The translations under genes and the position numbers were made by a program. DNA of 64,000 nt from Parazoarcus communis (GTDB taxonomy: Bacteria > Pseudomonadota > Gammaproteobacteria > Burkholderiales > Rhodocyclaceae). Numbering within the stretch: position 1 is the stretch's first letter; every line of letters begins with the position of its first letter. The stretch covers positions 1,178,001-1,242,000 of the forward strand of contig NZ_CP022188.1 in the NCBI RefSeq assembly GCF_003111665.1, given 5' to 3'. Shown one piece after another: positions 1-8,521 of the stretch. The notes beneath the pieces are model-generated. The model saw nothing but the letters and a program-made list of their open reading frames with translations, was not told where the DNA came from and did not search any database.

Positions 1-508
1 GCACCGTGGCGTTGCTCACGCCCGCGGTCTCGCGCAGACGGTTGAGTGTTGCAGGCGACACCGTCTCGAAACTCTCAAGGTCGAGCGCCATGTCGCCGGC
101 CTTGGTGTTGACCTGGCTCACCAGATAGTCGAGCGCGTTCTGCCCAAGCGCGATACCCCCTTCAAGCGCCGAGTCGACCCTAACGTCAAACCAGGATTCG
201 ATGCTGCGCACGACAAACTGCAGCGACACGGCATATACGACCAGACCGGGAAGCAGCGCCATCAGCGCGAACATCATCATCATCCGGTACTTGAGCCGGG
301 AACCGAACTTGCGGGCGCGGTACTCCCGCCACAGCGAGCGCAACTGGACGCCGACCAGCCCGGCCAGACCCACTGCGACCACGCCATTGAGCGCAAGCAG
401 ATAGGGATAACGATCGGCGAACAGGTCGGAATTCGCGCTGGCCGAGGTCAGCAGATAAAGCGATATGCCTGCAATGGCGGCAATGATCGCGAGCGCAACG
501 CGTTTCAT
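1..508 (-). CDS. ntrY: NtrY-like sensor histidine kinase, N-terminal part (cut by window edge)
   Basis: Only the first 169 residues are in the window; the rest lies beyond base 1. The visible part starts MKRVALAIIAAIAG and has an N-terminal membrane segment, a second one near residues 37-57, and a third near residues 74-97 (FALMALLPGLVVYAV), followed by the start of a periplasmic domain. This is the arrangement of NtrY, the membrane sensor kinase of the NtrY/NtrX nitrogen-responsive system. The ATG overlaps the TGA of the preceding DUF4390 gene (ATGA). The order rsmB-DUF4390-ntrY is common in Betaproteobacteria and supports the call. The kinase core cannot be seen, so the assignment rests on topology and context. 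Confidence 0.75.
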   Translation of the reverse strand, partial: MKRVALAIIAAIAGISLYLLTSASANSDLFADRYPYLLALNGVVAVGLAGLVGVQLRSLWREYRARKFGSRLKYRMMMMFALMALLPGLVVYAVSLQFVVRSIESWFDVRVDSALEGGIALGQNALDYLVSQVNTKAGDMALDLESFETVSPATLNRLRETAGVSNATV

Positions 509-1104
509 CGGGACGTCGCCGCCCCGGGCAGGAAGGTCCAGCGCAACCACTCGGTGCCGACATTCCAGTCGCGGCTGCCGATTGCGGTGACCTGAAAGGG
601 CTTGGGCAACTGCGCGGTATCGTGACGAAAGCGGAGCGATACCTCATGCGATACGCCGGGCGCGAGTTCATCGGGGCCAGCGATCTGCCAGTTCCGGATG
701 CGCTGCATGGTCAGCAGTGCGGAATCGAGATTGTCGAAGCTCTGATGAAAAGCGCCCATCGACAGCCGGTAGCTGCGCGTGATGGCGTGGTACGAAATGC
801 GGTAGTTGAGCTCGCGCTCCACCACGACTTCGTTCAGCCAGTACCAGCGCGGCCGCTCGACCACCAGTTCAGCAACGAAATGGAGCGCGACGCCACGCGT
901 AATGGCATCGGTCAGTCGTGAGTTGATATCGAGTTCGATATCCGCGTTCAGTACATAGCCCCCCTCCCCCGGCACAATCTCGGCAAAGGTAATCCTGCTG
1001 TCGTCGGCCGCGAAGGCCGAGAGCGACACCAGCGCCAGCATCAGAAAAAGCCGGCGAAAGAGACTAGCGAAGTTTGCGCAGGCGCGCATAGTAGAAGCCG
1101 TCAT
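505..1104 (-). CDS. DUF4390 domain-containing exported protein
   Basis: A 199-residue protein with a typical signal peptide (RLFLMLALVSLSAFA, cleavage likely after AFA near residues 30-32), so it is probably periplasmic. The body matches the DUF4390 family: ITFAEIVPGEGGYVLNADI near the N-terminus, then a beta-rich domain with WYWLNEVV and YRISYHAITRSYRL motifs. The molecular role is unknown. It overlaps the 3' end of rsmB by about 40 bases, and its stop overlaps the start of the NtrY kinase, so the three genes are probably one operon. I chose the ATG at 1104; the ATG at 1089 gives a tighter signal peptide and is equally possible. The upstream extension to 1188 runs deep into rsmB and is unlikely. 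Confidence 0.8.
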   Translation of the reverse strand: MTASTMRACANFASLFRRLFLMLALVSLSAFAADDSRITFAEIVPGEGGYVLNADIELDINSRLTDAITRGVALHFVAELVVERPRWYWLNEVVVERELNYRISYHAITRSYRLSMGAFHQSFDNLDSALLTMQRIRNWQIAGPDELAPGVSHEVSLRFRHDTAQLPKPFQVTAIGSRDWNVGTEWLRWTFLPGAATSR

Positions 1105-2428
1105 GGTCTGCAGTCGGTGGCAGGGAACGCGCGGCGCTGGCGTCAATGGCATGCGTTTCGGCATCCGGATGGCGGGCAAGAAATGCATCGATCTGGCGAC
1201 GATTCTCTTCGTCGAATACCGAGCATGTCACGTAGAGCATTGTGCCACCGGGCGCCAGCGTCTGCCAAAGTGCATCCAGTATTTCTGCCTGCTGCGCGGC
1301 GAAGCGCGGAATATCTTCGTTTCGGCGCAACCATTTGATGTCGGGGTGACGGCGGACCACGCCGGAGGCGGAACACGGCACGTCGGCAAGAATGCGGTCA
1401 AACGGTTTCCCGTCCCACCAGGTGCTCAGGCGCCGACAGTCAGCAACCTTGATGTGCGCATCGAGTCCGAGCCGATCCAGATTGGCCCGCACACGCGCAG
1501 CCCGCGATGGATCGAGTTCGAGGGCGATGAGATCGATGTCGGCGCGTTCAAGCATGTGCGCACTCTTGCCTCCAGGCGCTGCACAGGCGTCAAGCACCCG
1601 CTCGCCATTGCGTGCATCGAGCCATTGCGCCGCCCATTGCGCCCCGGCATCCTGCACCGAGACCAGCCCCTCTGCAAAGCCCGGCAGACGATGTACAGGG
1701 ACGGGTTGCGCCAGCAGGATTGCATCATTCTCCAGCCGGCGTGCGTTGATTCCGGCGCCCTCCAATGCAGCAAGCACGTCGGCGGTGGAAGTACGACGTG
1801 TGTTCACCCTCAGGGACATCGGGGGGTGCAGATTGCCGGCCTGGAGAATGGCTTCCCAGTCTGCGGGATGATCCCGCCTTACGCGCTCGACCCACCATTG
1901 CGGACAGGCGTGGCGTGCTTCGATATCCGCGTCGCGCCAGCCCTCAAGCTTCATGGTCTCGCGCAGGACATTCCTTAGCACCCCGTTGATGACGCCCTTG
2001 AGCGCAGGCACCTCGGCGGCAGCTGCCTCCACGGCCTGATCGACCAGCGTGTGCGATTGCGCCGGCCGCTGCTCCAGCCTGTACAGCGCTACCAGGAGCA
2101 AGGCATGGAGGTAGCTCGGCAGGGGTTTGTGCAGATAGTGGCGCAACACTGCGTCACCTCGACCGAAATCACGCAAGGTGGACCATGTGAGGTCGCGGAC
2201 CGCACCACGGGTAGCGTCCGGCCAACTCGGATTGGCACTGAGCATGGCCTCGTAGCCGTCGGTCAGGTTGCCACCCTCCAGGACGCCCGCTACCAGAGTG
2301 GAGGCCTGTTTCAACGCATAGGCGAGGCTGTCCTGTGGCAGGCTGGGCCGGGACGCTTCACGCGCGGGCAAGCCTCGCCGGTCATGCGGGTTGCTGGAGG
2401 GGCTGCGGGTTTGGGTACGACGATTCAC
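1064..2428 (-). CDS. rsmB: 16S rRNA (cytosine(967)-C(5))-methyltransferase RsmB
   Basis: The protein methylates C967 of 16S rRNA using S-adenosylmethionine. An N-terminal NusB-like RNA-binding domain (about residues 30-165, from SLAYALKQAS to RLEQRPAQSHTLVDQAVE) is followed by an RsmB/NOP methyltransferase domain. SAM-binding motif VLDACAAPGGKSAHM, the motif DVPCSASGVVRRHPDIKW and the catalytic-cysteine motif YVTCSVFDEEN are all present. Length (454 residues) fits the family (E. coli 429). I chose the GTG at 2428 because AGAAG lies about 7 bases upstream; an open frame reaches 2506, so a longer form cannot be excluded. It leads an operon with DUF4390 and ntrY. Confidence 0.93.
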   Translation of the reverse strand: MNRRTQTRSPSSNPHDRRGLPAREASRPSLPQDSLAYALKQASTLVAGVLEGGNLTDGYEAMLSANPSWPDATRGAVRDLTWSTLRDFGRGDAVLRHYLHKPLPSYLHALLLVALYRLEQRPAQSHTLVDQAVEAAAAEVPALKGVINGVLRNVLRETMKLEGWRDADIEARHACPQWWVERVRRDHPADWEAILQAGNLHPPMSLRVNTRRTSTADVLAALEGAGINARRLENDAILLAQPVPVHRLPGFAEGLVSVQDAGAQWAAQWLDARNGERVLDACAAPGGKSAHMLERADIDLIALELDPSRAARVRANLDRLGLDAHIKVADCRRLSTWWDGKPFDRILADVPCSASGVVRRHPDIKWLRRNEDIPRFAAQQAEILDALWQTLAPGGTMLYVTCSVFDEENRRQIDAFLARHPDAETHAIDASAARSLPPTADHDGFYYARLRKLR

Positions 2429-2606
2429 AGTGGTCTTCTTGTTTCGATGGATGGTCTGAGCCTCGGCCGGCAAGGCTTCGGCCCTCTCAAGGAATGGTAG
2501 CGGCAATGCCGGACTGTTGCATGCGGCGGCGTCTGCGCACCTTCACTCGAAGGGGCAACTGAAAGTCGCTCGTACGGTTCGAGTCATTCTCTCGCGTTTG
2601 ACGCCG

Positions 2607-2622
2607 TGTTTCACGTGAAACA
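2607..2622. promoter_or_regulatory. parS centromere site (ParB binding), perfect palindrome
   Basis: The 16-mer TGTTTCACGTGAAACA is a perfect palindrome and matches the widely conserved ParB binding consensus. It sits between rsmB and the TauE/SafE gene. Chromosomal parS sites cluster near oriC, and dnaA is 6 kb away. parA and parB themselves are not in the window. Confidence 0.85.
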
Positions 2623-2629
2623 CGTCGCA

Positions 2630-3409
2630 CTACAAGGCTGCAAGTGTGTCGTATGCAAGCTTTGTGATCAGGACTGATACGACCGCCAGGAACATCTTAC
2701 GCACAAATCCCGTTCCATGACGAAGTGCCGTGCGTGAGCCTACGACAGCGCCGCAAAGATTACACGCAGCCATGAGCAGCCCGAGCTTCCACAGAATCTC
2801 GACGTTGTTTGCAAAGTAGGCGATGGCCGCGAAGTTGGTTGCAACGTTGACGATCTTCGCCGTGACCGACGCCCGAAGGAAGTCCATGCCGAGAAAACGG
2901 ATGAACAGAAAGATCAGAAAGCTGCCGGTCCCTGGCCCGAAGAATCCGTCGTAGAACCCCAGCACGAGTCCGATCGAAGCAGCGGTCAGGGTCGCCCGGA
3001 GATCATGCGGCCCCTCACGCGAGATGGACCCAAGATCCTTGCGCATGAAGGTATAGCCGGCGACCACAATCAGCAGAACGAGAATGAGGGGACGCAACAC
3101 TGTCGGCGGCATATAGGCCACGGCCTTTGCGCCGTACCAGGATCCGATCAGCGCGGCGACCGCCCCCGGCAAGGCGATGCGCCACGGTATGGTTACACGA
3201 CGACCATACTGGATGGCTGCGCTCGTTGTACCGATGATGCTGGCGACTTTGTTCGTACCAAAGAGCACGGCGGGCTGCACCGAAGGAAAAGCCGCAAACA
3301 GAGCCGGAATCTGTACCAACCCTCCACCGCCGACGACAGCGTCGATGAACCCTGCGCAGAACGCACCTATAGCGAGAACCAGATACAGACTATTCGAATC
3401 AATTAACAT
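2630..3409 (-). CDS. TSUP family (TauE/SafE) membrane permease
   Basis: A 259-residue integral membrane protein with about eight hydrophobic segments. The glycine-rich start (GAFCAGFIDAVVGGGGLVQIPAL) and the mid-protein repeat GLVLGFYDGFFGPGTGSFLIF are the two hallmark half-repeats of the TSUP/DUF81 family, whose members export sulfite, sulfoacetate or similar anions. The substrate cannot be told from sequence. The ATG overlaps the TAA of the upstream methyltransferase gene (ATGTTAA), so translation is likely coupled. The second parS site lies immediately upstream of this start. Confidence 0.88.
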   Translation of the reverse strand: MLIDSNSLYLVLAIGAFCAGFIDAVVGGGGLVQIPALFAAFPSVQPAVLFGTNKVASIIGTTSAAIQYGRRVTIPWRIALPGAVAALIGSWYGAKAVAYMPPTVLRPLILVLLIVVAGYTFMRKDLGSISREGPHDLRATLTAASIGLVLGFYDGFFGPGTGSFLIFLFIRFLGMDFLRASVTAKIVNVATNFAAIAYFANNVEILWKLGLLMAACNLCGAVVGSRTALRHGTGFVRKMFLAVVSVLITKLAYDTLAAL

Positions 3410-4197
3410 GTTTCACGTGGAACACGATGTACAGGCCCACGCGCAAGCATGAACAGCCTCTTGAAAGGGAAAAGCACCGAACCATCAGGTCGGACAGGAT
3501 AGGCCGAGGCCAGCATCGGTTTCAGCCGCGAAACAAACGCTCTCGTTTGCGCCTCACTGAGGCGATCAAAGTACGGAACCAGCGTACTGCCCGCCAGCCA
3601 TTCGAAAACGGCATGCTCTCCGGAAAGTCGCTGGTAATAGCTTGTCTCCCACAGATCGACTTCACCGAAGTGCGCCGAAAGCAGCGACTGATATGCGTCG
3701 GGTTCAAGCACCTCGCCCATTCGCACCCCTTCAAACACGCCCGCCCATTCGGAGCTGGCCGCAAGCTCCCGGATCAAGCGGTGTGATGGCGCCGAGAAGT
3801 TTGCCGGCATCTGCACCGCAAGAACGCCCTCAGCCCCAAGCATCGCCGCCAGTCGCGCAAACAGGGCCGGGTGATCTCCGACCCAATGCAAGGCCGCGTT
3901 TGAAAACAGCAGGTCGACCGGTACATCCGGATACCAGCATGAAATATCTGCCTCGACCCATTGCGCACGCGGGATCTCCGCGCGAGCGCGCTCCAGCATT
4001 TCGGTCGACTGATCAACTCCTGTCAGATCCGCATCGGGCCAGCGCTGCAACAGCAGCGCAGACACATTCCCGGGACCACAGCCAAGATCGACGATGGTGC
4101 GAGGCGGCGTCATGGAGATTCGCCCCATGAGGTCGAGTGCCGGACGCAAACGCAAATCGTGAAAACCGAGATATCGGTCCGGACTCCAGTTCATCAT
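3403..4197 (-). CDS. tam: Trans-aconitate 2-methyltransferase (Tam-like)
   Basis: A 264-residue class I SAM-dependent methyltransferase. Motif I is IVDLGCGPGNVSALL (about residues 35-50), followed by DLTGVDQSTEMLERAR and the Tam-typical LLFSNAALHWVGDH and LAVQMPANFSAPSHR segments. Tam methylates trans-aconitate, a spontaneous by-product of the citric acid cycle that inhibits aconitase. Length and the N-terminal WSPDRYLGFHDLRLRPALDL match the family well. The start overlaps the stop of the upstream small cysteine-rich gene, and the 3' end carries a parS site within its last codons. Confidence 0.88.
   Translation of the reverse strand: MMNWSPDRYLGFHDLRLRPALDLMGRISMTPPRTIVDLGCGPGNVSALLLQRWPDADLTGVDQSTEMLERARAEIPRAQWVEADISCWYPDVPVDLLFSNAALHWVGDHPALFARLAAMLGAEGVLAVQMPANFSAPSHRLIRELAASSEWAGVFEGVRMGEVLEPDAYQSLLSAHFGEVDLWETSYYQRLSGEHAVFEWLAGSTLVPYFDRLSEAQTRAFVSRLKPMLASAYPVRPDGSVLFPFKRLFMLARGPVHRVPRETC
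3409..3424. promoter_or_regulatory. Second parS-type site inside the 3' end of tam
   Basis: TGTTTCACGTGGAACA differs from the perfect palindrome at one position, in a place where parS sites tolerate A or G. It is read through by the last codons of tam and ends directly before the TauE/SafE start codon. Together with the site at 2607 it forms a parS pair 0.8 kb apart. Confidence 0.75.
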
Positions 4198-4466
4198 TCA
4201 GTCTCCGGTCGCACACGCGCGACAGCAGTCCGGGCAGCGGCGCTCGCCAGCACTTCCGCCGCCTGCTCTCGCCAGTAACGCAAAGCGAAAAAGTAGCCTT
4301 CCCACACGCAGCCGTTACAGCCTCGTCCGCAACACGTTGTCGGCACCGGTGGTGCCTGCCGAAAACTCAGGCCCGCTTGTGCAAGCAGCGCCTCGACGTC
4401 AGCGACGACCAGATTCGCATCGTCGACATGACGCAGTGGCCGCAGGAACGGATCGGGTCGGGTCAT
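4194..4466 (-). CDS. Small cysteine-rich protein, oxidoreductase-like domain
   Basis: A 90-residue soluble protein with the cysteine cluster CCGRGCNGCVWEGYF near residues 45-60. This pattern (Cys-rich followed by CVW-x-x-Y) is that of the oxidoreductase-like domain family PF09791, found in small bacterial proteins and in eukaryotic mitochondrial proteins; the function is not established. Its stop overlaps the tam start (TGA/ATG), so it is probably cotranscribed with tam and the TSUP permease. The 130 bases between it and mnmE hold no gene. Confidence 0.7.
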   Translation of the reverse strand: MTRPDPFLRPLRHVDDANLVVADVEALLAQAGLSFRQAPPVPTTCCGRGCNGCVWEGYFFALRYWREQAAEVLASAAARTAVARVRPETE

Positions 4467-4593
4467 GGATCACCAATCGGAAAAAAGGAACGAAGGAGGC
4501 GAACACCGCGCATACCGCGGCCGAAGCCGGAAAGCGGGAAATGCGCAGCATGCCGCAGCACATGATGCCATGCGCATCATGAATGCACGGCGG

Positions 4594-5952
4594 TCACTTT
4601 CCGATGCAGAACCTCGAAAAGATCACCCCCAGGAGATCGTCAGCCGAGAACTCTCCCGTAATCTCGCCAAGTCGCTCTCCGGCGAGTCGCAACTCTTCGG
4701 CAAAAAGCTCAAGCGCTGAAAGCTGATCAGCCGCCAGGCGCACATGCCCAAGCGCCGCTCGCAACGCCAGCAGATGACGTTCGCGCGCAAGAATCACGTC
4801 TTCGCCATGTGCATGCCACCCCGCCACCCGCAGAAGCTCCTTGCGCAACAGATCGATCCCCAGGCCATCCCGTGCCGAAACGCGCAGTTCGACTCGACCG
4901 TCGTGCTCAGTCCGTTCCGGGGCAAGATCGCACAAGTCGATCTTGTTGATCACGGTGATGCATTCGACGCCAGGAAGAAGATCCAAATCGATATCCGTGC
5001 CGCCCTCCGTTTCGCCCGGCCGACCGGCGTCGACGAGGCGCAGCACCACATCGGCACGCTCGAGTTCGCGCCGGGTGCGCTCGATGCCGATGCGCTCCAC
5101 CACGTCACTGGTATCACGCAAGCCCGCCGTATCGATGATGTGCAGCGGAATGCCCTCGACCTGTATGGTTTCGCGCAAGGCGTCGCGGGTGGTGCCGGCC
5201 ACCTCGGTGACAATCGCACGATCCTCGCCCGCGAGCTGATTGAGCAGGCTCGACTTGCCGACGTTCGGCGCGCCCGCCAAAACCACGTTGAGGCCACTGC
5301 GCAGCAGCGCCCCCTGACGTGCACGGTCAAGCACACCTTCGAGCTGTTCGCGAATCGAGGCCAGACGCGGCAGGGCCCTGGCCTTTTCGAGGAAGTCGAT
5401 TTCCTCTTCGGGAAAGTCCAGCGTCGCCTCGACGAGCATGCGCAAGTCGATCAACGCGTCCTTGATAAGATGGATTTCCTGCGAGAAGCGGCCGGACAGA
5501 GAACGAACGGCCGACTGCGCGGCGGCGGCGGTAGAAGCCTCGATCAGGTCTGCCACGCTTTCGGCCTGGGCCAGATCGAGCTTGCCGTTGAGAAAGGCAC
5601 GCCGGGTGAACTCACCGGGCTCGGCCAGTCGCGCGCCCAGTGCAAGGCAGCGATCGAGCAACATCTGCATCACGACCGGTCCACCATGGCCCTGCAGTTC
5701 GATCACGTCCTCGCCGGTAAACGACGCGGGCGCACGGAAGTAAATCAAGAGCCCTTCGTCGATGGGCTCGCCCTTCGCCCCAAGAAAGCGGCTAAAAGCC
5801 GCAAGCCGGGGCTGGGGATCGCGTCCGGTCAGTTCGCGCGCAAATGGCGCAAGTCCCGCCCCGGAAACGCGAACGACGCCGACACCTCCTCGGCCCGGCG
5901 CCGTTGCAATCGCGGCGATGGTGTCAGGCGGGCTTGCTGCCGGCCTTGGCAC
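4594..5952 (-). CDS. mnmE: tRNA uridine-5-carboxymethylaminomethyl(34) synthesis GTPase MnmE
   Basis: MnmE with MnmG modifies the wobble uridine of several tRNAs. The 452-residue protein has the N-terminal folate-binding TrmE domain ([20 protein letters not shown]..., residues about 8-125), a helical domain, and an inserted GTPase domain: G1 [12 protein letters not shown] near residue 226, G2 region VAGTTRD, G3 DTAGLRDT and G4 NKID. The C-terminal FSRFCIGK carries the conserved active-site cysteine. The start at 5952 overlaps the 3' end of yidC by 29 bases, consistent with the common yidC-mnmE operon. Confidence 0.96.
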   Translation of the reverse strand: MPRPAASPPDTIAAIATAPGRGGVGVVRVSGAGLAPFARELTGRDPQPRLAAFSRFLGAKGEPIDEGLLIYFRAPASFTGEDVIELQGHGGPVVMQMLLDRCLALGARLAEPGEFTRRAFLNGKLDLAQAESVADLIEASTAAAAQSAVRSLSGRFSQEIHLIKDALIDLRMLVEATLDFPEEEIDFLEKARALPRLASIREQLEGVLDRARQGALLRSGLNVVLAGAPNVGKSSLLNQLAGEDRAIVTEVAGTTRDALRETIQVEGIPLHIIDTAGLRDTSDVVERIGIERTRRELERADVVLRLVDAGRPGETEGGTDIDLDLLPGVECITVINKIDLCDLAPERTEHDGRVELRVSARDGLGIDLLRKELLRVAGWHAHGEDVILARERHLLALRAALGHVRLAADQLSALELFAEELRLAGERLGEITGEFSADDLLGVIFSRFCIGK

Positions 5953-7567
5953 TCTCGATCATCCGCGTAATCTGCCATTGCTGTGCAATCGACAGGATGT
6001 TGTTCACAACCCAGTACAGCACCAGACCGGACGGGAACCACAGGAACATGAAGGTGAACACGATCGGCATTGCCATCATGACCTTGGCCTGCAGCGGATC
6101 CGGCGGCGTCGGGTTGAGCTTCATCTGGATCAGCATGGAAGCACCCATGATGACCGGCAGGATGAAGTACGGGTCCTTGGCGGACAGATCCTGAATCCAG
6201 CCCAGCCAGGGCGCCTGACGCATCTCCACGCTACCGAGCAGCACCCAGTACAGCGCGATGAACACCGGGATCTGAACCAGAATCGGCAGGCAACCGCCGA
6301 GCGGGTTGATCTTTTCGGTGCGATAGAGATTCATCATCTCCTGCTGCATCTTGGCCTTGTCGTCGCCGTACAGCTCTTTCATGCGCTGCATGCGGGGGCC
6401 GAGAACGCGCATCTTCGCCATCGACTTGTAGCTGGCTGCGGACAGCGGGAAGAACAGCAACTTCAGCATGACCGTCACCAGAATGATGGCCCAGCCCCAG
6501 TTGCCGAGCATGTCATGCAGCCACGACAGCACCCAGAACAGCGGGGCAGCAATCACGGTCAGCCAGCCATAGTCGACCACCAGATCGAGTCCGGGGGCGA
6601 TGTCCTGCAGCTTGTCCTGCTCCTGGGGGCCGACATACAGGCGGGACTCCGCCGTACCGCTCGCATCCGGTGCAATCGCATCGACCGGCAGGATCACGCC
6701 GGCCGAGTACAGGCCATTGGCAACCTTGCGGGCGAAGAACTCACGCTCGACACCGACCTCAGGCAACCAGGCGCTGACGAAGTAATGCTGGACCATCGCC
6801 ACCCAGCCATCGGGTGCGGTCTTGGCAAACTTGGCCTTGCCCTCGGCGATCTCCTCGAAATGAACCTTCTGGAACTTGGCCGCATCGGTGTAGAACGCCG
6901 GGCCGGTGAAGGTTGTCACGCCGAAGGCCTGCACCTGCTCTGCCGGCTCGCCATCACGCGTGAGCTGGAAGTAGGCATGGCCGGAGACGGGTTCGCCGCT
7001 GCCATTGGCGATCTCGTAATCGACATTCACCAGGTAGCTGCCACGATGGAAGGTCATCAGCTTGGTGACCTTGACCCCGTTCTGCTCCGGCGCTTCGAGG
7101 CGCAGCACCAGGGTGTCCTCGCCGTCCTTCATCACCTGTTCGCCTTCGGGCAGCGCGAACACCGTACGGTGATTGGGGAGGTCGGTACCGATCAGGCCGG
7201 ACTCGGCCGAGTAGCGATGAACCTCGCCGTTGTCGAACAACAGGAAGCCACGCTCATGATCGGCGGTGGACTTGTGTTTCACCAACTCAAGGCGGACGAT
7301 GCTGCCGCCTTCGGCGGACACGTCGGCACGCATCAGGTCAGTGACCACACGCACCGTCGGCGCAGCCGAAGCGGCCGCAGTTGCGGGCAGTGCCGATGCA
7401 CCAGGCGCGGCGAGCGCACTTGGCGTGGGAACCGAAGCCCCCCCGGAGTTGGCGGCGGCGGCAACAGGTGCCGGCGCGGCGGGTTGGTTATGTTTGATCC
7501 ACCCGTCCCACAGCATGACCAGGGAAAGGGAGAAAACCAGGAGTAGGATGAGGCGACGTTGATCCAT
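5924..7567 (-). CDS. yidC: Membrane protein insertase YidC
   Basis: YidC inserts and folds inner-membrane proteins alone or with SecYEG. The 547-residue protein has the Gram-negative layout: an N-terminal membrane anchor ([19 protein letters not shown]), an Ala/Pro-rich linker, a large periplasmic beta domain (about residues 70-340), then the conserved insertase core of five helices with [24 protein letters not shown] and [24 protein letters not shown]. It lies between rnpA and mnmE, as usual. What is missing is yidD, normally located between rnpA and yidC: the 129-base gap here has no room for it. Confidence 0.96.
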   Translation of the reverse strand: MDQRRLILLLVFSLSLVMLWDGWIKHNQPAAPAPVAAAANSGGASVPTPSALAAPGASALPATAAASAAPTVRVVTDLMRADVSAEGGSIVRLELVKHKSTADHERGFLLFDNGEVHRYSAESGLIGTDLPNHRTVFALPEGEQVMKDGEDTLVLRLEAPEQNGVKVTKLMTFHRGSYLVNVDYEIANGSGEPVSGHAYFQLTRDGEPAEQVQAFGVTTFTGPAFYTDAAKFQKVHFEEIAEGKAKFAKTAPDGWVAMVQHYFVSAWLPEVGVEREFFARKVANGLYSAGVILPVDAIAPDASGTAESRLYVGPQEQDKLQDIAPGLDLVVDYGWLTVIAAPLFWVLSWLHDMLGNWGWAIILVTVMLKLLFFPLSAASYKSMAKMRVLGPRMQRMKELYGDDKAKMQQEMMNLYRTEKINPLGGCLPILVQIPVFIALYWVLLGSVEMRQAPWLGWIQDLSAKDPYFILPVIMGASMLIQMKLNPTPPDPLQAKVMMAMPIVFTFMFLWFPSGLVLYWVVNNILSIAQQWQITRMIESAKAGSKPA

Positions 7568-7696
7568 CGGGTTCGTGGTCGTACGGTCGTTAGTCAGGGA
7601 ACGGAATGATACCCGCCCTGAGAGAAAAACAAGCGCGGCCCGGCATCAATCTGACCCCGGGGCGAAAAGAACCATGCATGATCGACGGCCCGATGC

Positions 7697-8059
7697 TCAC
7701 AAACGCGGCAAGCGCGACAGCAACTGCAGCAGATCCTGATTGAGCTCGGCTCGCGTTGCAGTTGCCACAGGCGCATGCAGACGCACGATCAGATCGCACG
7801 CAGGCGTGTCGGTACGCTGGCGCCGAAAAATTTCGCGCGCGATGCGTTTCACCAGATTGCGTACATTGGCCCGCTTTGCCAGCTTCTTGGCCACGACGAC
7901 ACCCAGACGGGCGGTGTCGAGCCCGTTGGGCCGATAATGCAGCATGTAGAATCGGCCGCGAAGGGCACGCCGAAAAGCAAAAACGGATGAAAATTCATCC
8001 GTTTTGTGCAGTCTGTGAGCGCTGCGAAAACCTTGATCAGCGCTCGAGGGGTCAATCAC
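7697..8059 (-). CDS. rnpA: Ribonuclease P protein component
   Basis: This is the protein subunit of RNase P, which matures the 5' ends of tRNAs. The 120-residue basic protein has the family signature RANVRNLVKRIAREIFR (the conserved RNR-type helix, near residues 60-76) and RLGVVVAKKLAKRA before it. I chose the GTG at 8059, one base after the rpmH stop, giving the usual length. The longer open frame to 8122 would overlap half of rpmH and is unlikely. It is cotranscribed with rpmH and probably with yidC-mnmE. Confidence 0.93.
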   Translation of the reverse strand: MIDPSSADQGFRSAHRLHKTDEFSSVFAFRRALRGRFYMLHYRPNGLDTARLGVVVAKKLAKRANVRNLVKRIAREIFRRQRTDTPACDLIVRLHAPVATATRAELNQDLLQLLSRLPRL

Positions 8060-8060
8060 C

Positions 8061-8195
8061 TCAGACGGCGAGGCGATGACGGCCCTTGGCGCGACGGGCA
8101 CGGATGACCGCACGACCGCCACGGGTCTTCATGCGGACCAGGAAGCCGTGGGTGCGCTTGCGACGAACGACGGAGGGTTGGTAAGTGCGTTTCAT
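8061..8195 (-). CDS. rpmH: 50S ribosomal protein L34
   Basis: The 44-residue protein begins [19 protein letters not shown] and continues [20 protein letters not shown], an unmistakable L34 sequence of normal length, basic throughout. It binds 23S rRNA in the large ribosomal subunit. It is the first gene of the minus-strand operon rpmH-rnpA-yidC-mnmE that diverges from dnaA, the classic bacterial origin arrangement. Confidence 0.98.
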   Translation of the reverse strand: MKRTYQPSVVRRKRTHGFLVRMKTRGGRAVIRARRAKGRHRLAV

Positions 8196-8521
8196 GATCG
8201 GCTGCCAGTGGTAAGGTCAAACGATATATTTAATGTGATAGCCCCCTGTTTGTCAAGAGGAATTCACATCCCTCGGGATACCAGCCTCCAGCGACGATTC
8301 CACGACTTCAATGCGCATGCCTGTGGATAAGTCTCGCGTCGACGGGTAGAATTGCGCTCTTGACCAACCCGCCGGCACACGACTCAGCGCTTTTCCGTGC
8401 TGACGCCGACGGGCTTATTCCCAGAACAGGCCTTAAGGCCGTCGCTCCCGCTACGCCTCGTGTTGCAGGCGCGGCATGTATGCATTCGAGACCCGTGCCG
8501 CAAACACAAACCGTCCCTTCC
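8196..8521. other. rpmH-dnaA intergenic region, candidate oriC / divergent promoters
   Basis: This 326-base gap between divergent rpmH and dnaA is where many Proteobacteria have oriC. It contains one perfect DnaA box (TGTGGATAA, 8322-8330) and a short AT-rich stretch around 8216-8240 (ATATATTTAATGTG) that could hold the rpmH promoter or an unwinding element. I do not see the cluster of DnaA boxes expected of a complete oriC, so the exact origin is uncertain. Confidence 0.5.
8322..8330 (-). promoter_or_regulatory. DnaA box (perfect consensus)
   Basis: TGTGGATAA is the exact reverse complement of the high-affinity DnaA box TTATCCACA. It lies 192 bases upstream of the chosen dnaA start and may serve origin function or dnaA autoregulation. 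Confidence 0.7.

Noticed and set aside
4744..7546. Long plus-strand open frames opposite mnmE and yidC
   Set aside because: They are antisense to well-identified conserved genes and arise from the high GC content; their translations show no family features.
7590..7799. Possible yidD between rnpA and yidC
   Set aside because: The short frames here have no YidD motifs and overlap the rnpA coding sequence.
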